From: Rachycentron canadum
Lineage: Eukaryota; Chordata; Actinopteri; Carangiformes; Rachycentridae
Direction of reading: 5' to 3'
NCBI GenBank assembly: GCA_038496675.1
Contig: CM076663.1
Span: forward strand, 18,909,156 to 18,973,155
Length of the DNA: 64,000 nucleotides
Position numbers and translations under genes: made by a program. The notes beneath the pieces were generated by a model, which was not told the origin of the DNA, searched no databases, and saw nothing but the letters and a program-made list of their open reading frames with translations. How positions within the stretch are numbered: the first letter of the stretch is position 1; every line of letters starts with the position of its first letter. Shown in pieces: positions 37,136 to 48,850 of this stretch.

Positions 37136-37305
37136 AGCAATATAAATCCTGTCTATTTAGTTAGGGTTAGGGTTTTCACATAGCCATAAATGTTTTTGAC
37201 ATCCTACTGTGATTAACCCTAATAATAGCCACGTGCTTGTATATCCATCCATAGTAGTGTGTTGTTTAAAATGAACGTATGGTCACTGGCTACATGAGGA
37301 CTTAC

Positions 37306-37451
37306 CTATCTTCTTGCAGCGCTCCTCTCCTCTGTTGTGCATGATGATTGGCGAGTAGATGAAGGGGCTGGCGGTGGACATATTCTGTCCCAGCAGGCCT
37401 TTCACTTTGTGCGGGCGCAGACTGACAGGCAGATTGAGGAGCTTCACTGAT
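37306..37451 (-). CDS. trappc9: trappc9 exon (window exon 9)
   Basis: This 146-nt exon begins with the last base of the split Arg codon and ends with the first base of an Asp codon. The acceptor is tgcccaaactag and the donor GTAAGT. It encodes SVKLLNLPVSLRPHKVKGLL, then GQNMSTASPFIYSPIIMHNR and GEERCKKI. The beta-strand-rich pattern and the SPFIYSPII motif place it at the start of the Ig-like portion of TRAPPC9. The human counterpart has His where Ser starts this exon (recalled). Confidence 0.96.
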
Positions 37452-39472
37452 CTAGTTTGGGCATCAAAGGAAAAAGGCACAACAGTGACATGAGCTTGTG
37501 TCATTTTCCAAAGAGCAGATCACTCCAAACACAATCACCTCACAACTATATAATCCAACTGTTTGTGATGGATATTCATGATTATTACAATATATTGTGA
37601 GAGATTCACAACAGTACCAAAGCAAACCTATGAAAAAAAGTGCACTCCACACTTCCAGGGACCAGAGGCCTATTAATCCAGTCAGAGGTGTCTTGTCAGT
37701 GTAATCTAGCAGATAAAGACTCCAGCACATCAGAACCTGCAGTTACTGTGGCTCATTAACATGTCAAGCATTACACATTGCAATAAAAGGCTTTAAGGTT
37801 GGAGACAAATGACTTGAATGATCAAAACGTTGAAGCCGTGATGACATTGAGAGAAAGATCATTTTTTTATCCACTTCATTTCCAGTGCGTTGATTTCTCT
37901 CGGTTTGTTCCCAGCTCTCCACAGTAGCCTCCTAACTGCAGTATGCATGGGTCATTTTTGCCTTGAGGCAGATCTGTCTCGCTTTGAGCTGGATTTTTGC
38001 TGTCAGTGAAGTTATTTAAGTGTTGTAAAAGCATTAAAATTGCTATCCACACTGCAACAACTTTTCAATGTGACTTTTTAATGCATTCTATTATATGACA
38101 CCAAAACAAATCTGGTTTGTTTTTTCCTCTTGTTATGAGCAGCCATTGTTTCTCTCCAAGGAAGTACTACTACCAGCCAATCAGAATACTGCCTCACCAA
38201 TAATGAGATTATGTTCAAAGTTCTGTAAACGAGTTGTTTAATAATAATACAGCAGTGTAAAGAAATAGTGGAGTAATAGTGTCCTAAGCAGAGAATGAGG
38301 TCAGACCCCCACTGTGTGTGTTGTCATTGGAGTTTCTTTGGTCTTTCTTTTAGTATCCAGTCTGTCATCGTGTGAATGTTAGTGCATGTGAGGCCCTCCT
38401 TCCGCTTATAGAAAGACAGTGCAATACACTTTCTTCCACCAAAGAAACCACAACAGAGATAAGACCAAAGCACAGGCAGACTGGCCATGGGGACCACTGG
38501 CTCTAATGCCTGTTACCAGCTCTATCAGTGTCATTTATGCGTTCAGGCCAGCGTTAAAGCCCAAGGCTGAATTTCTTTTCCAGTCTGAGAATGGAGCCAA
38601 CACTGGTAGAGGTACAGATTTGAACTTGGGGAGCAGAGGCCTCAAACAAGATTTAATGTTCGTCAAATTGTAGTATCTTGAGCCGCTTTGATTCCTGTAC
38701 ATTAAACCCGTTGTCTAAAACACGTCAATGGGCCACATTGGCTCACATGAACAGATGCGAGATGCCATTTTTTCTTTTTCTATCCAACTTTGTTACCTGA
38801 ATCTGGGCCAATATTGAGTACTGATCAAATAAAAGCGGATAAAAAAAATGAACAGCTGTCTACTACTGACCCTATATAGATGGTGACGCCGCTGCTGCAA
38901 ATACTTAGCGAACTCACACCTCAGCAAATCTACTATTTACACATTTCCTCTTTTTAAATGATCTTTGCAAAAAACCCACAGTCATACAGCTGAATTTTGT
39001 AAAATAAAAGTGTGCAATTGCCATCCATTTTTTTAAGATTGAGCATTTGAGTGCCATAGACAGGCTGAAGAGTCGATGATATTCACAGATGATATTCACA
39101 GACTAACATTTTGGCCTCGAAATGGGATTTGTTGACAGTATGAAATTCCATTCAAAATTAACAATTGTATGATTTTCAACTATTTTAAAAGAGAACAAAA
39201 ACTAAATTTGCCCTGTTCAAGAGATGTTTTTTAAATGAACTCAGAGATTAATGGAAGTATCATTTCAAAGCATTTGAAACTAAAAGCACCAATTATGTGT
39301 CCACACAATCGTTTAGGAGTAATGCCTAACTAACTGCCACGCTTTGATGTAGCAATGGTGTAATTACTCCAGATTTCTAATTGGGATGATATGCAGCCAA
39401 GTTAAAAAAAAAATGAATCCAACATGTGACAAGATACAGATAAAGTAACAATAAGTCAGACTCTTCTTTTAC
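37452..39472 (-). other. trappc9 intron between window exons 8 and 9 (2.0 kb)
   Basis: Ordinary intron sequence. I recognise no repeat element, RNA gene or further exon in it. The long open frames at 37464-37730 and 38419-38673 have no recognisable product. Confidence 0.8.
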
Positions 39473-39599
39473 CGGACAATGGGAAGCTTTGTGAAGGGCA
39501 CCGGCGGGAGCTTCAGGCCGTCGGGGAGGGTGATGACCTCCATTCCCCCCGGACACTTGGAGGTGTAGTTCTCCAGACTCTGGGTCACTTCTTTTTTCT
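39473..39599 (-). CDS. trappc9: trappc9 exon (window exon 8)
   Basis: This 127-nt exon enters after the first base of a Glu codon and leaves two bases into an Arg codon. The acceptor is cttcatttatag and the donor GTAAAA. It encodes KKEVTQSLENYTSKCPGGME, then VITLPDGLKLPPVPFTKLPI and V. This is the linker between the helical solenoid and the first beta-sandwich domain, where the proline-rich LPPVPFTKLPIV strand is highly conserved. The donor lacks the usual G at +5, but frame and homology leave no alternative. Confidence 0.95.
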
Positions 39600-40277
39600 C
39601 TATAAATGAAGAATGGAACAGTAGGAAACACGCTGAGCCACATGGCCACAATGAAATCTATAGATACAGTTATGTACCGATAAGACAGCAGACATTATGA
39701 CATAACACGATTCCCTTTAAATTTCCCCACACCCTGATAATTTAAGCGCCATAGAGATTTCATCTTTGTGTGTGGTATAAATTAACCAGACGTTAATGGC
39801 CTGTGAGGTGTCTCTCTCCCTCTCAGCAATAAGAGCCCCGGCCTTCAAGTAAAACTGTAAGTTTTATTGTACCATCAATACCTTTTGAGGGAACATTACT
39901 GCTCACCCAGCTGGAGAATTTGCTTTGGCTGTGCAAGTTTCAAGGTTTCCCATCAAGGTGGAGAAGTACGTTTATTTGCGAACCCTTTGTAGTGGTACAT
40001 CAGGAGGTTGGTGCTTCTCTCCACTCTTTTGTATATTCCATAGAAACTACTACAAAAATAATGGAAAACACACTATGTCCTTATCGCATGATCCAAAAGA
40101 CAATGTTCATTTAACCACCTGCCTAAGACACACAGAGATGCTTGTATTAAAAGCCAAAGGGATGACCCAAGGATTTTATGTCCTCTGGCAACAGTAAAAC
40201 CTGTCCATATAAAAATGTTAATATGTGCGCAAACTACAAACATGAGAGTCAGAAACTCACTGCCAGCAAATCAGAGT

Positions 40278-40395
40278 GAATCCAGAAAGGGAAGAGATAA
40301 CAGAGGAAAGGTTAGAGTGAAGGAATGGGAGGAGGAAGGAGGGAATGAAGTGAGATGGAGATGGACAGAGGAAAGAAGCGTGAAAGGAATAAAAT
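40278..40395. repeat. Purine-rich tract
   Basis: About 118 bp of the plus strand are dominated by G and A (ggaggaggaaggaggga and similar) with few pyrimidines, so the gene's sense strand is polypyrimidine here. Such tracts can form triplex structures; whether this one does is not known. Confidence 0.7.
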
Positions 40396-43300
40396 AGCTG
40401 GAGGTGAATGGAGTAATAGCTCGGTTGTCCTCCTGACCCACAGCTTCCATGATTGATGATGTATTTGTCCATTTTTTTTCTTGTTAGTCACTGCATTCGC
40501 AGCAGTGTAAGTGTTGAGGGGCCACTCCAGTGGTTGTTTGCTCAAGTCATTTCTGCTGAAATGTTGATTTTGCACCCATAAAGTATTTTGCTAAGAATAG
40601 AAAACAATAATGTCCAAACATTCAGTTTTTATTTCTTCCACGGTCACATTCAGTTTAATTTAATAAAATGTCAGCAAACCATTAAATCTAACAGGATTTT
40701 ATCACTTTCTTACCTGCTTATTATCATATATTCATTCTTTATTTGTTTTTATTGAACTAATGGGTGTCATGAGCAGATCATCATTATCTTATTTCTTGAC
40801 GGATGCTGGCTCCTTTCAGTACCCAAGGAACCTGTTGTGGCAAATGTGTTAGTAATGTTGTCTATTTACACATCCAGCAGACAGGAAGCCGCATTATCAT
40901 TCAGCAGAATTAAAATAACTGGCTCTTTAGCTGATAAATGGCTCCACTTTGCTCACATACTAGTCACTACTTTGGTCTGCTGTTTGGTGCTGGGAAGCTG
41001 CAGGGTTGCTGAGAGCAGAGGCTGCAGGCCTGACAAACACAACAATGATTTAAAAGAAAATAAAATGGTCCATAGTGCTGAGGGCAACTGCAGAGTCAGA
41101 TTGGGTCAGATTTCTCTTTACTAGTGATACAGTTTACATTGCAAATACTGATCTGATCCACTATCATTAGAAAAACATGAATCAGGACAGAACAGGACAG
41201 GAAAGGAAAGGAAAGGCCTCCAACCATCTACCCCAACTGCCTCCTGGAGACGCTGCTGCTGCTAATAAAAATAAAAAATAAAAAAAAATGTTGCATCGAC
41301 TAGTTGAGTTCTTACCAAGCATCTTTATATGACAGGAATCGGGAGTGGGGATATGTTGTGTCAGAAGGAGGTCAGATGATCACAAACACCCTGGATCAAG
41401 CAATGAAGCGGTGAAGTCCATAAAAATCCAGAGAAATGGATTATACCAGATTATAGGACTTCAAAATAAGAGCTGATCAAATGACTGGTGGTTAGAAAAA
41501 GTACTTCTTAATCAAAAATGGGTATGTCCAATGAATACATTCAAATACATGTACGTGTATTAGTTGAGTCAACTTCATAACATCTAATCAATAAAAACTA
41601 CAGGCTGAAGATTTACTGCGTCTGTGTCCAACAGCGTCTTTAGATTTTGTGCCCTGTCTGACCACAGTGGCATTAGTTGTCTCTTCGGCCGTTTAGCATG
41701 TTGACAGAGACACTATCTGCCCCTTCAGCCATGCATTTCGCGCAACCTCCTCATCACCATCACCATCACATTTTCAGAGGCTAATAATGCCAAAGCAAAG
41801 CAAAAGAAAGACTAGACAAGTTATTCTGCACATAACAACATCAAGTATGAAAGATGGTATTGGTTTCTTTGGTTTGACCTTGAGGATAACTATTATAACT
41901 TGGTAACCTGTTACAATTATAATTTCCACCAAAACCAAGCATTTGTCTATCGTCTTAAATTAGGGTCAATGAGATTCCTGTAAAGTTATGTTTGCTAATT
42001 TCAAAGGTTGTAGACCTGTAAAACAAGTCCACAGGAGAGAGTCACGTCTGTACATGTGTAGAAAAGGTTTTTTGGCCGTGTGAGTAAAATCTGTGACCGA
42101 ATGATACCAGTTGTACACAAAGACATTGTGAACGAAGCCATAGCAGAAAACTCTGGATAAGACTAGGCGTTTAAAGTTCCCCCACTGTGGGGGCTCTTCC
42201 ACCCAGGTGGGTGTTTAATTAAATATGATGATGCTGTCAAAAATAATGGTAAACATTTAATGAGCAGTATGAATGCACACCCACCTGGGCCATAGGAAAG
42301 CCCACGCCATCATCCATCTTGCAAGTCTACTTTCACACGCTGTTTTCCTCTTTGTATTTGTACACACACATTTTCACAAAGACACTTTGTGATATCCTTT
42401 TTCCACACATTTCCCTCATACAATGTCTTTTTCTTTTATACATTTCTGAAGATTGATTTTACAGGTTTACAGAGGTTTACTAGAAACGTTGGTATTATTT
42501 CATGATCACCATGTTACAAGCTCTAAATCTCTTTGACCCCAACTTGAGGCCATAGTTCTCCTTTGTCGATGCAATTTCCTTCAAGTTAGATTGGCGTGTC
42601 AGGGTCCTTAGATAATCAAAGCCATGGGTTAAACTAGAAGAAAACCTACTTTGTTGACTTCTTTCTCCCCTGCTTTTCACACAGCTTCCTGCCCAGGCAA
42701 ACACAACAATGCACATTATGAGCCTGACAGCTGGAACACACTGTCCAGATAAGCAAAGACACATTTTTACACTTAACGAAAAGGGAGGAGAAAAGGTGCA
42801 GCTCTTGCAGTTCACATAGTTTCCTTAAACGAAAGGATCTCATCTTCAAGCGTCAGTCGTCAAGAAGAGGAATAACAATTGAAAGCCGGATGAAAGGTAG
42901 CACAGGGAAAACTTTGCTCTGAAGCCTCATCTCAACTCAGCCTCCAACACCTCGTTGTGAGACGGAAGAGTAGGAGGGAGACAGAAATTTGCACCTCTTA
43001 AATGTGCCTTCATCTAACAAGTTTGTTTGCGGATCTCCTTCCCTGCCGAGCTCTTCATTAAGACTGCGCTTTCAAGAGCCTGATGTGACCGAACATTCGG
43101 CGAAGCGCTGCTCACACCATACAAATTAGCATGACAGTAATGAGAGGGCTTAGGTATTCTGACAGTGTCTTTTGTACTTTTGCCATATTAATGTCTCCCA
43201 GTTTGTCAGGACAGATCTCAAATAATTCGCAAAGCAGCAGGTGTCAACAGAGCTCATTCTGAAATTGTTTTGCAAGCATAAGCTCTGTGAAAAGCAAACT

Positions 43301-45376
43301 AATAAGAGGAAGGTTGGTGTGAGGGACGATCTGTGGAGGCCAAACAAAGTATTGATTCATTTGTAGATGACGCACTGTAACCCAAGTCTTTCAGGCACGC
43401 TGCAATGCACAAAATGTTCCCTTCTCCTCCCGCATCGCCTTCCTTCTTCCTTGATGTGTCTTCTTTCTGCTGCTTCCCCAAAAAGAGGCATTAGTGGGGC
43501 TGTCCTCTAAAAGTGGATGAACATATCCATCTTTTGCAGACTCCGAGTGGTCTCACGTCTTGCAATTAGATTCACTGACGTTTTGTCTCAAAATGACCAA
43601 AATGAACTGGGATGGTATCAGAGGATGGAATATTACCAGATAGTACAAGACACGCTAGCACAACTACTTTCTGTCTGCAATGTCTTTCCTGTCGGGCTGA
43701 AAGACTCTCCACGGTTCACAACTTTGCTACCATCAAGACAGCAAAGTTGACTTTCTCTGATTGTGTGGAAATGTTTTCAGGTCAAAGATGATGAACAAAG
43801 ACTCAGAAGAAGAACAGAAGCGTTTAGGTGAAACACAAGAGTAATGTATAGGACTGTGTTGTGGGGAAGCTGAATCAACAGAATAAGTACAGGGGAGTGA
43901 ATGAGATATTTCTCCATTTTCAGATAAGGTGTTCTGAAGAAAAGAAATCAGTGATAACGTTGAATCTTTCAAAAAAACCCAAAAATGTACGGAAAACGAT
44001 GAAAACTAAATTTTCTCGTGTGAGTGGACCCCTGGACCCCTGAGACTGCCAGAACAGCTTGACGTACGCAGTGAAAATGAAATGTAATTGGAGAGCAGTT
44101 GGTTGAAGATTGGCTGACATGCTGCAGATGACATGTTCCTTTAATCAACATGACAGATGGCAAGACAAGTACATCAAACAGAACGATAAATCAGGCTTAA
44201 TAATTAGCCATTTTATTTTCTGTGTAGGAAGCTGACGTCAGGCTGAATAATGGCGTCGTAACAAAATGGCAATTTAGGCAAAAAATAAGCGATGTCAACT
44301 GTGTGTTTTCAACTTTTAGACAATATTTTAAGTTTATGGCATCCAACCTTGAGACGGCCCTGAAGGAACACCACTATAATTTTCCTGATTCTCACATTTT
44401 GATGAAATAAGAAAACTCAGCAGTACAGTTAAGAGCCCCTCAGGCATTTCTATATACCCTGTTCATTGAGACTTGTCATTCAGAGACACTATTTTATTGA
44501 CACCATTGGGAGGAGGTGAGGCTTCAGATACCTTCAATGACAGCACAGACAATGGAGACATTTTCAAAGGGGGATTTATCAAATTATACTACTGAATGAA
44601 AACTACTGATGGACAAGTCAACAGTTTCATGAATAATTTTCAATTTTTCTGGATGGTATTTCCCACAGCAAAAAATATACCTCAACATGACTGATCAAAA
44701 CAATAGAGGCTATAGAGACTACAGTTCAAACTATATCTGATATCTGCATTTTCATGAGTTACATGCACTGCTATAACATCTTGATTTTTTCCTGATCATA
44801 GACAGAACAACACTACCTGTTTCATTTGGCATTATGTGTTCCTACAATGCTGGGAGGACAGGTGGCAGAAATTTGCTTCCTCACCCCATGTGTTGACCTG
44901 GTATTTAGTCCAGTTACTGCAGTTAAATATGTGCTGCAAATTTAATCTGTTTATTGTAGAAAAGTAGCGTCAACGTCAACAACAAGAGTAAAGCTTAAAG
45001 TATTGAGGCTTTATGTGTCTTAAAGAGACATTTTAGAAATTTGATACTTTTGCACAAGATAAAGATAGAAAGATTGAAGCAGCTTGTTCACTCATTCAGT
45101 ACAGTTTATATAAGAGACACTCAATTTTTACTGAATAGAGATTTCACTGAAAGCTGTACAATCGCTCAACGATCACAATTGTTGGTAGAATGTAGTATAC
45201 ATGCCATCCACTCTACTTTTGTTGTTGTATTGTGTAATTCAGGCATTTAAATTAAATGGCAGACAGTAAATATTGAGAACTATATAAAATAAAACTGAAA
45301 TCTCTCAAATACAAAAGTATTCCAGTCCTGTGGTGTAGTGAATTGTTGAAGTGCATCTTCTAGGCTTTCATTATCC

Positions 45377-45420
45377 TTGCCAACAAGGTTCTTAAGAAAT
45401 TTCAAGAACCTTGTTGGCAA
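45377..45420. repeat. Perfect 17-bp inverted repeat (stem-loop)
   Basis: The arms ttgccaacaaggttctt (45377-45393) and aagaaccttgttggcaa (45404-45420) are exact reverse complements separated by 10 nt. No T-run follows on either strand, and the stem is too short for a typical vertebrate microRNA precursor. Confidence 0.95.
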
Positions 45421-45509
45421 CTGACTTGAGTGGACTAACTTAGAAAAGCGCACACACCTGTGGATATAAGGGCCCATAATTCACACTGCATGTCAGAACA
45501 AAAACTACA

Positions 45510-46154
45510 CAATGATGTCTCTGGAACTCTCTGTAGACCCCTATGATATCGATCAGAGCAAGGGTATAAAAACCTTAGTTACGTTTTGCATGTTCCCAGG
45601 AGAACAGGGTAAGATGATGGATCCACCAGGACTTTGGTCATTCCAGCCAAACTGACTGGGCAAGAAAGGCCTTGGTCAGGGAGGTGACCAGGAACTTCTA
45701 ATCATTCTAATAGATCTCCAGAAGTGCTCTGCAGGCTGGGAGAACATGTCAAGGATGATGATCTTAGCAGCATTTTTTTCAATCAGGCATCTATGGTGGA
45801 GGGAAAGAGTAAAAGGCGTTTGACAAACGATGCCAAACAGCATTTCAACAACTTTGAGGGTGTGAGGAAAAAGATTCCCTGGTCTCTTGAGACAAAAACT
45901 GAGCTCTTTCAGCTGAATTCCAAACTCGATCGGGCGAACATTTGATACTGCTCATCACCTTGGTAGTACCATCCTTATGGTGAAGTATGGTGGCGGCAGC
46001 ATCAGACCACAGGGGGCTTCTCAGCAGCAGGGACAGGGAGACTCATAAGAATTAAGGACAGGATAAATGCAGTCTGCCAAAGGGGCCTCGACAAGGAACT
46101 GAATTAAGGCTCTGTTGTCAATGACAGATTTCAATTTAGATTTTTTAAACATTG

Positions 46155-46189
<35 letters not shown>

Positions 46190-46295
46190 ATTTTTTTACA
46201 TTGTCATTCCCTTCTGTTGATTGAATGATGAAAACATACTGGTAAACCTTGAACACAACAAAGTGTGTATAAAATGCACCAGTGTGCATCAATGT
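45510..46295 (+). mobile_element. Decayed Tc1-like DNA transposon (plus strand)
   Basis: Several stretches match, in order, a common fish Tc1-like transposon: tccaccaggactttgg, ggccttggtcagggaggtga, ccaatcaggc-like text at about 45780, a remnant of the DESK-type region, and gtgaagtatggtggcggcag with ttctcagcagcagggacagg (the GGS-W-CFSAAG region). The second and third catalytic parts are missing, and after an A-32 run the sequence resembles the element's 3' flank (acattgtcattccc). Multiple small indels and stops make it non-functional. The limits are approximate because the terminal repeats are not clear. Confidence 0.75.
46157..46188. repeat. A-32 homopolymer
   Basis: An uninterrupted run of 32 A on the plus strand, inside the decayed Tc1-like element and directly followed by c and seven T. 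Confidence 0.97.
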
Positions 46296-47099
46296 CTATT
46301 GCTACGCTGAGAAAACATGGTGATCAGTCATATCTCCAGAATGTGATCCCATCTTACAAAAACTGGACATGATCTGCCCTTGGTATTTCTACTGCAACCC
46401 CTAGAAAACAATATCAGTCTACTGGCAGGAAAAGTGAAATGAGCCATTTTTGCCAAATGATGAAACAATTTCCCTGGTCACTTCAGCGGCTCAATGAAAA
46501 CATCATTTTTTTCTGAGAATATAAGTGATTTGGTGTTTTTTGTTGTGTTTTAGATCAAGAGGATCAGAAACTGGGGGTTAGGGCTAGTTCACCCTTCTTC
46601 AAATCACTGGCGGGTAACACACAGATATGTGAAATTCTAGCCAATGGCCATGCAAATGACGCAGTTGGGCAAAAAACACCTGTTGCTGTCAAGCTTCCAA
46701 GTTTTCCCACATACCATGCCACATCAGTCCCTTCATTTTTTTGTGTTTTATGTTGTGTTGGGAGCTATATGGTTTAGAAACAGTACAAACAGCAACAACA
46801 CCAAAAACACCAGCAGACACCACATTGTTAATCTGGCAGCCAGATGAGTGTAAGAGAAAAACGGGTCAAATAAAGCACATCAAGGGTCCAAATTTACACT
46901 TGTGATTGATGAAAGAGTAACAGTTTGTAAACTCAGTGGTAACAAGCGGGATAGTAAGCATGTTTGAAAAGCTTGTCGATGAATCTTAGACAACCTTGTG
47001 GTTTTACATGCAACATTATGGAGGCATGTGAGGCCAGAGTCAAGGGACCTTTGCTGTAAATTGCACTTAGTTATAGTGCAAGGTTTATTTTGTTTTCAT

Positions 47100-47400
47100 T
47101 TCAGTGATTACGTGTTATACCTTATGAAAGAAAAAAATTCAGCACCTCAAAATATTTGAATATTTCCTAATCAAAAAAATCTATCAAAAAAGGATTTACA
47201 ATACAGAAATGTCTCCTGAAAAGTATATTCATTTATGCACTCAGTTCTTGGTCAGGACTCCTTTATCACAAATTATTGGATGAAGGCAATATGGAGGCAA
47301 TAATATTTCACTTTTTAAATTTTTGTGTAGCTATTAGACTTGAGCGATATCCAAAATTTAATATCACGATACAGTAATAGCTAGATATACGATATTATCA
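47100..47400. mobile_element. DNA-transposon-like remnant(s)
   Basis: The text around cagcacctcaaaatatttga, ggatttacaatacagaaatg and gcactcagttcttggtcagg resembles a repeated fish DNA transposon I have seen before (usually 'gcactcaatacttggtcggg'). From 47336 a second repeat type with gcgatatccaaaatttaata and tcacgatac follows. Both are fragments without coding capacity; class assignment is tentative. Confidence 0.35.
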
Positions 47401-47508
47401 ATGAGTTTTATTTGTCACATGCCAAGGTACAATGTAGAGTAGGATAAGCAGCGAAATGAGTCTCAGACTCAGCAGGACAGCCTGTGAACATATATATATA
47501 CACACACA

Positions 47509-47760
47509 CAGTACTGTGCAAAAGTCTTAGGCCACCCTTAGATTTGTTGTTTTATCGATGCTATAATGACCATAGAGTATATAATTATTTCTCAGTTTTT
47601 CTTTTTAGAATACAATTAGAAAGTACAGGAAATGTGTAGCAATATTAAAAAACAGAAAAAAAAATCTGAAATAACTGCTTCTATAGACTAAAGTGTCAAG
47701 TATTCAGTGCGATTTTATACACACACACACACACACCATGGGATCACTCATAACCTCTTC
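47509..47760 (+). mobile_element. Tc1-like element end (truncated or non-autonomous)
   Basis: It begins cagtactgtgcaaaagtctt aggccaccc, the typical terminal inverted repeat of a fish Tc1-like family, directly after a (TA)/(CA) microsatellite. About 230 bp of matching non-coding 5' region follow, including an (AC)n tract near 47721-47736. No opposite terminal repeat was found nearby. Confidence 0.6.
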
Positions 47761-48734
47761 TCAGTCAACCTCCTGCTCCCAGCTTAATGTTTTTGGTTGT
47801 GTTTTTTCTTATCAAGCGTTCCTCTCTGACGCAGCACTGAACCAGCTATAATTAGTTCTACCTGGTCACCTTGTCATGACCCAGACAAAGAGCCATTGGG
47901 AGTTATCTTAAATTCTAGCCCTGCTAAAAAGGTGAAGGCTCTCATGAAACATTCAAGCTATGTTTCTACTGATTCCAGCAGAGACTTGAAAAGATATGAG
48001 CAGCCTCAGAGAGGCCTTTGAACAGACCCAAACCAATTCAGAGACGTGGCTCTTGGGAGGCTTGTGATTACATTAAAACATAAAAGAATGGCAGATGGCA
48101 TCAAGACAATGAGTTTTCTCACTACAGTTGCAGACGGTGTAATCAATATTTGCAAAAAATGAGCAAGACCTAACCAACCAGCACTAATATGTGATGTTAT
48201 CAGAGGCAATATCTGAAGCTCTTCTAATCATCTCTGTCTATTTTTAGTTCCCTTTCAATTAAACTGTATTTTATAGCAGCCCCAACAAATTAAAAAAAAA
48301 ATCTCCTGCAAACAGTCGCACAAGTATGATTTGAATACCACTCCTGGTCTTACCAGAGTCATCAAAGACACACGTTCATTATCAGTGAAAAAGTACATTG
48401 GTCCACGACATCACTCAAAGTGATCAGCATGGCCGGAATAAACTCCTCTGGGGCCCTGTTGCTAGGCCCCTACTGCATATGGCAGTTTCATTATTTCACA
48501 AGACATCCAGAGACCAACCAGAACTCAACACACATGAAATGATTAGCTGATTAATTGAATAGATGACTGACAGATATTTAAATGGCAACATGCCAAATTC
48601 TGTACAAATTCACTGGCAACAGCTTCTTAAACGTTAATATAAGTTTCTGTCATAAGTTGATAACTGTTGATAAGATAAAGCATCAATTTGAATATGTTAA
48701 TATGTTTTTCACTATGTACTGACACTTTCTACAG

Positions 48735-48850
48735 TGAACAATCCCCCGTCTGTTATCTATCCTGCTTTTCCGGACAAGGTCGAGAGGGGGCTGGAGCCAA
48801 TCCCAGCTGACATTGAGCAAAGGCGGGGTAAAGTACCCAGCCTTGCCACC
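48735..48850 (+). repeat. Common teleost interspersed repeat
   Basis: The words cctgcttttccggacaaggt, gggggctggagccaatccca and gctgacattgagcaaaggcg match a very abundant fish repeat (usually 'gggggctggagcctatcccagctg'). Only about 110 bp are recognisable. The class is uncertain. Confidence 0.55.

Larger units (their letters stand above)
27958..37305 (-). other. trappc9 intron between window exons 9 and 10 (9.3 kb)
   Basis: It holds A-rich runs at 29191-29209 and 33140-33158, a palindromic (AT) cluster at about 32862-32885, a possible LINE 3' remnant (about 32500-32660), a dispersed repeat (34494-34800), a foldback repeat (35272-35404), a SINE/LINE-type tail (35923-35975) and a tRNA-derived SINE (36947-37135). 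The stretches 28000-32400 and 33200-34400 appear to be ordinary unique AT-rich intron with nothing I can name. Confidence 0.85.

Noticed and set aside
37155..37180. Telomere-like ttagggttaggg
   Set aside because: Only about two units occur (ttagttagggttagggtt); too short for an interstitial telomeric site.
40837..41124. 95-codon plus-strand frame with a hydrophobic segment
   Set aside because: No recognisable family, no splice context or promoter, and length is within chance for 64 kb of vertebrate DNA.
45377..45420. microRNA precursor
   Set aside because: The stem has only 17 pairs and a 10-nt loop, well below the usual length of a vertebrate precursor; kept only as a stem-loop.
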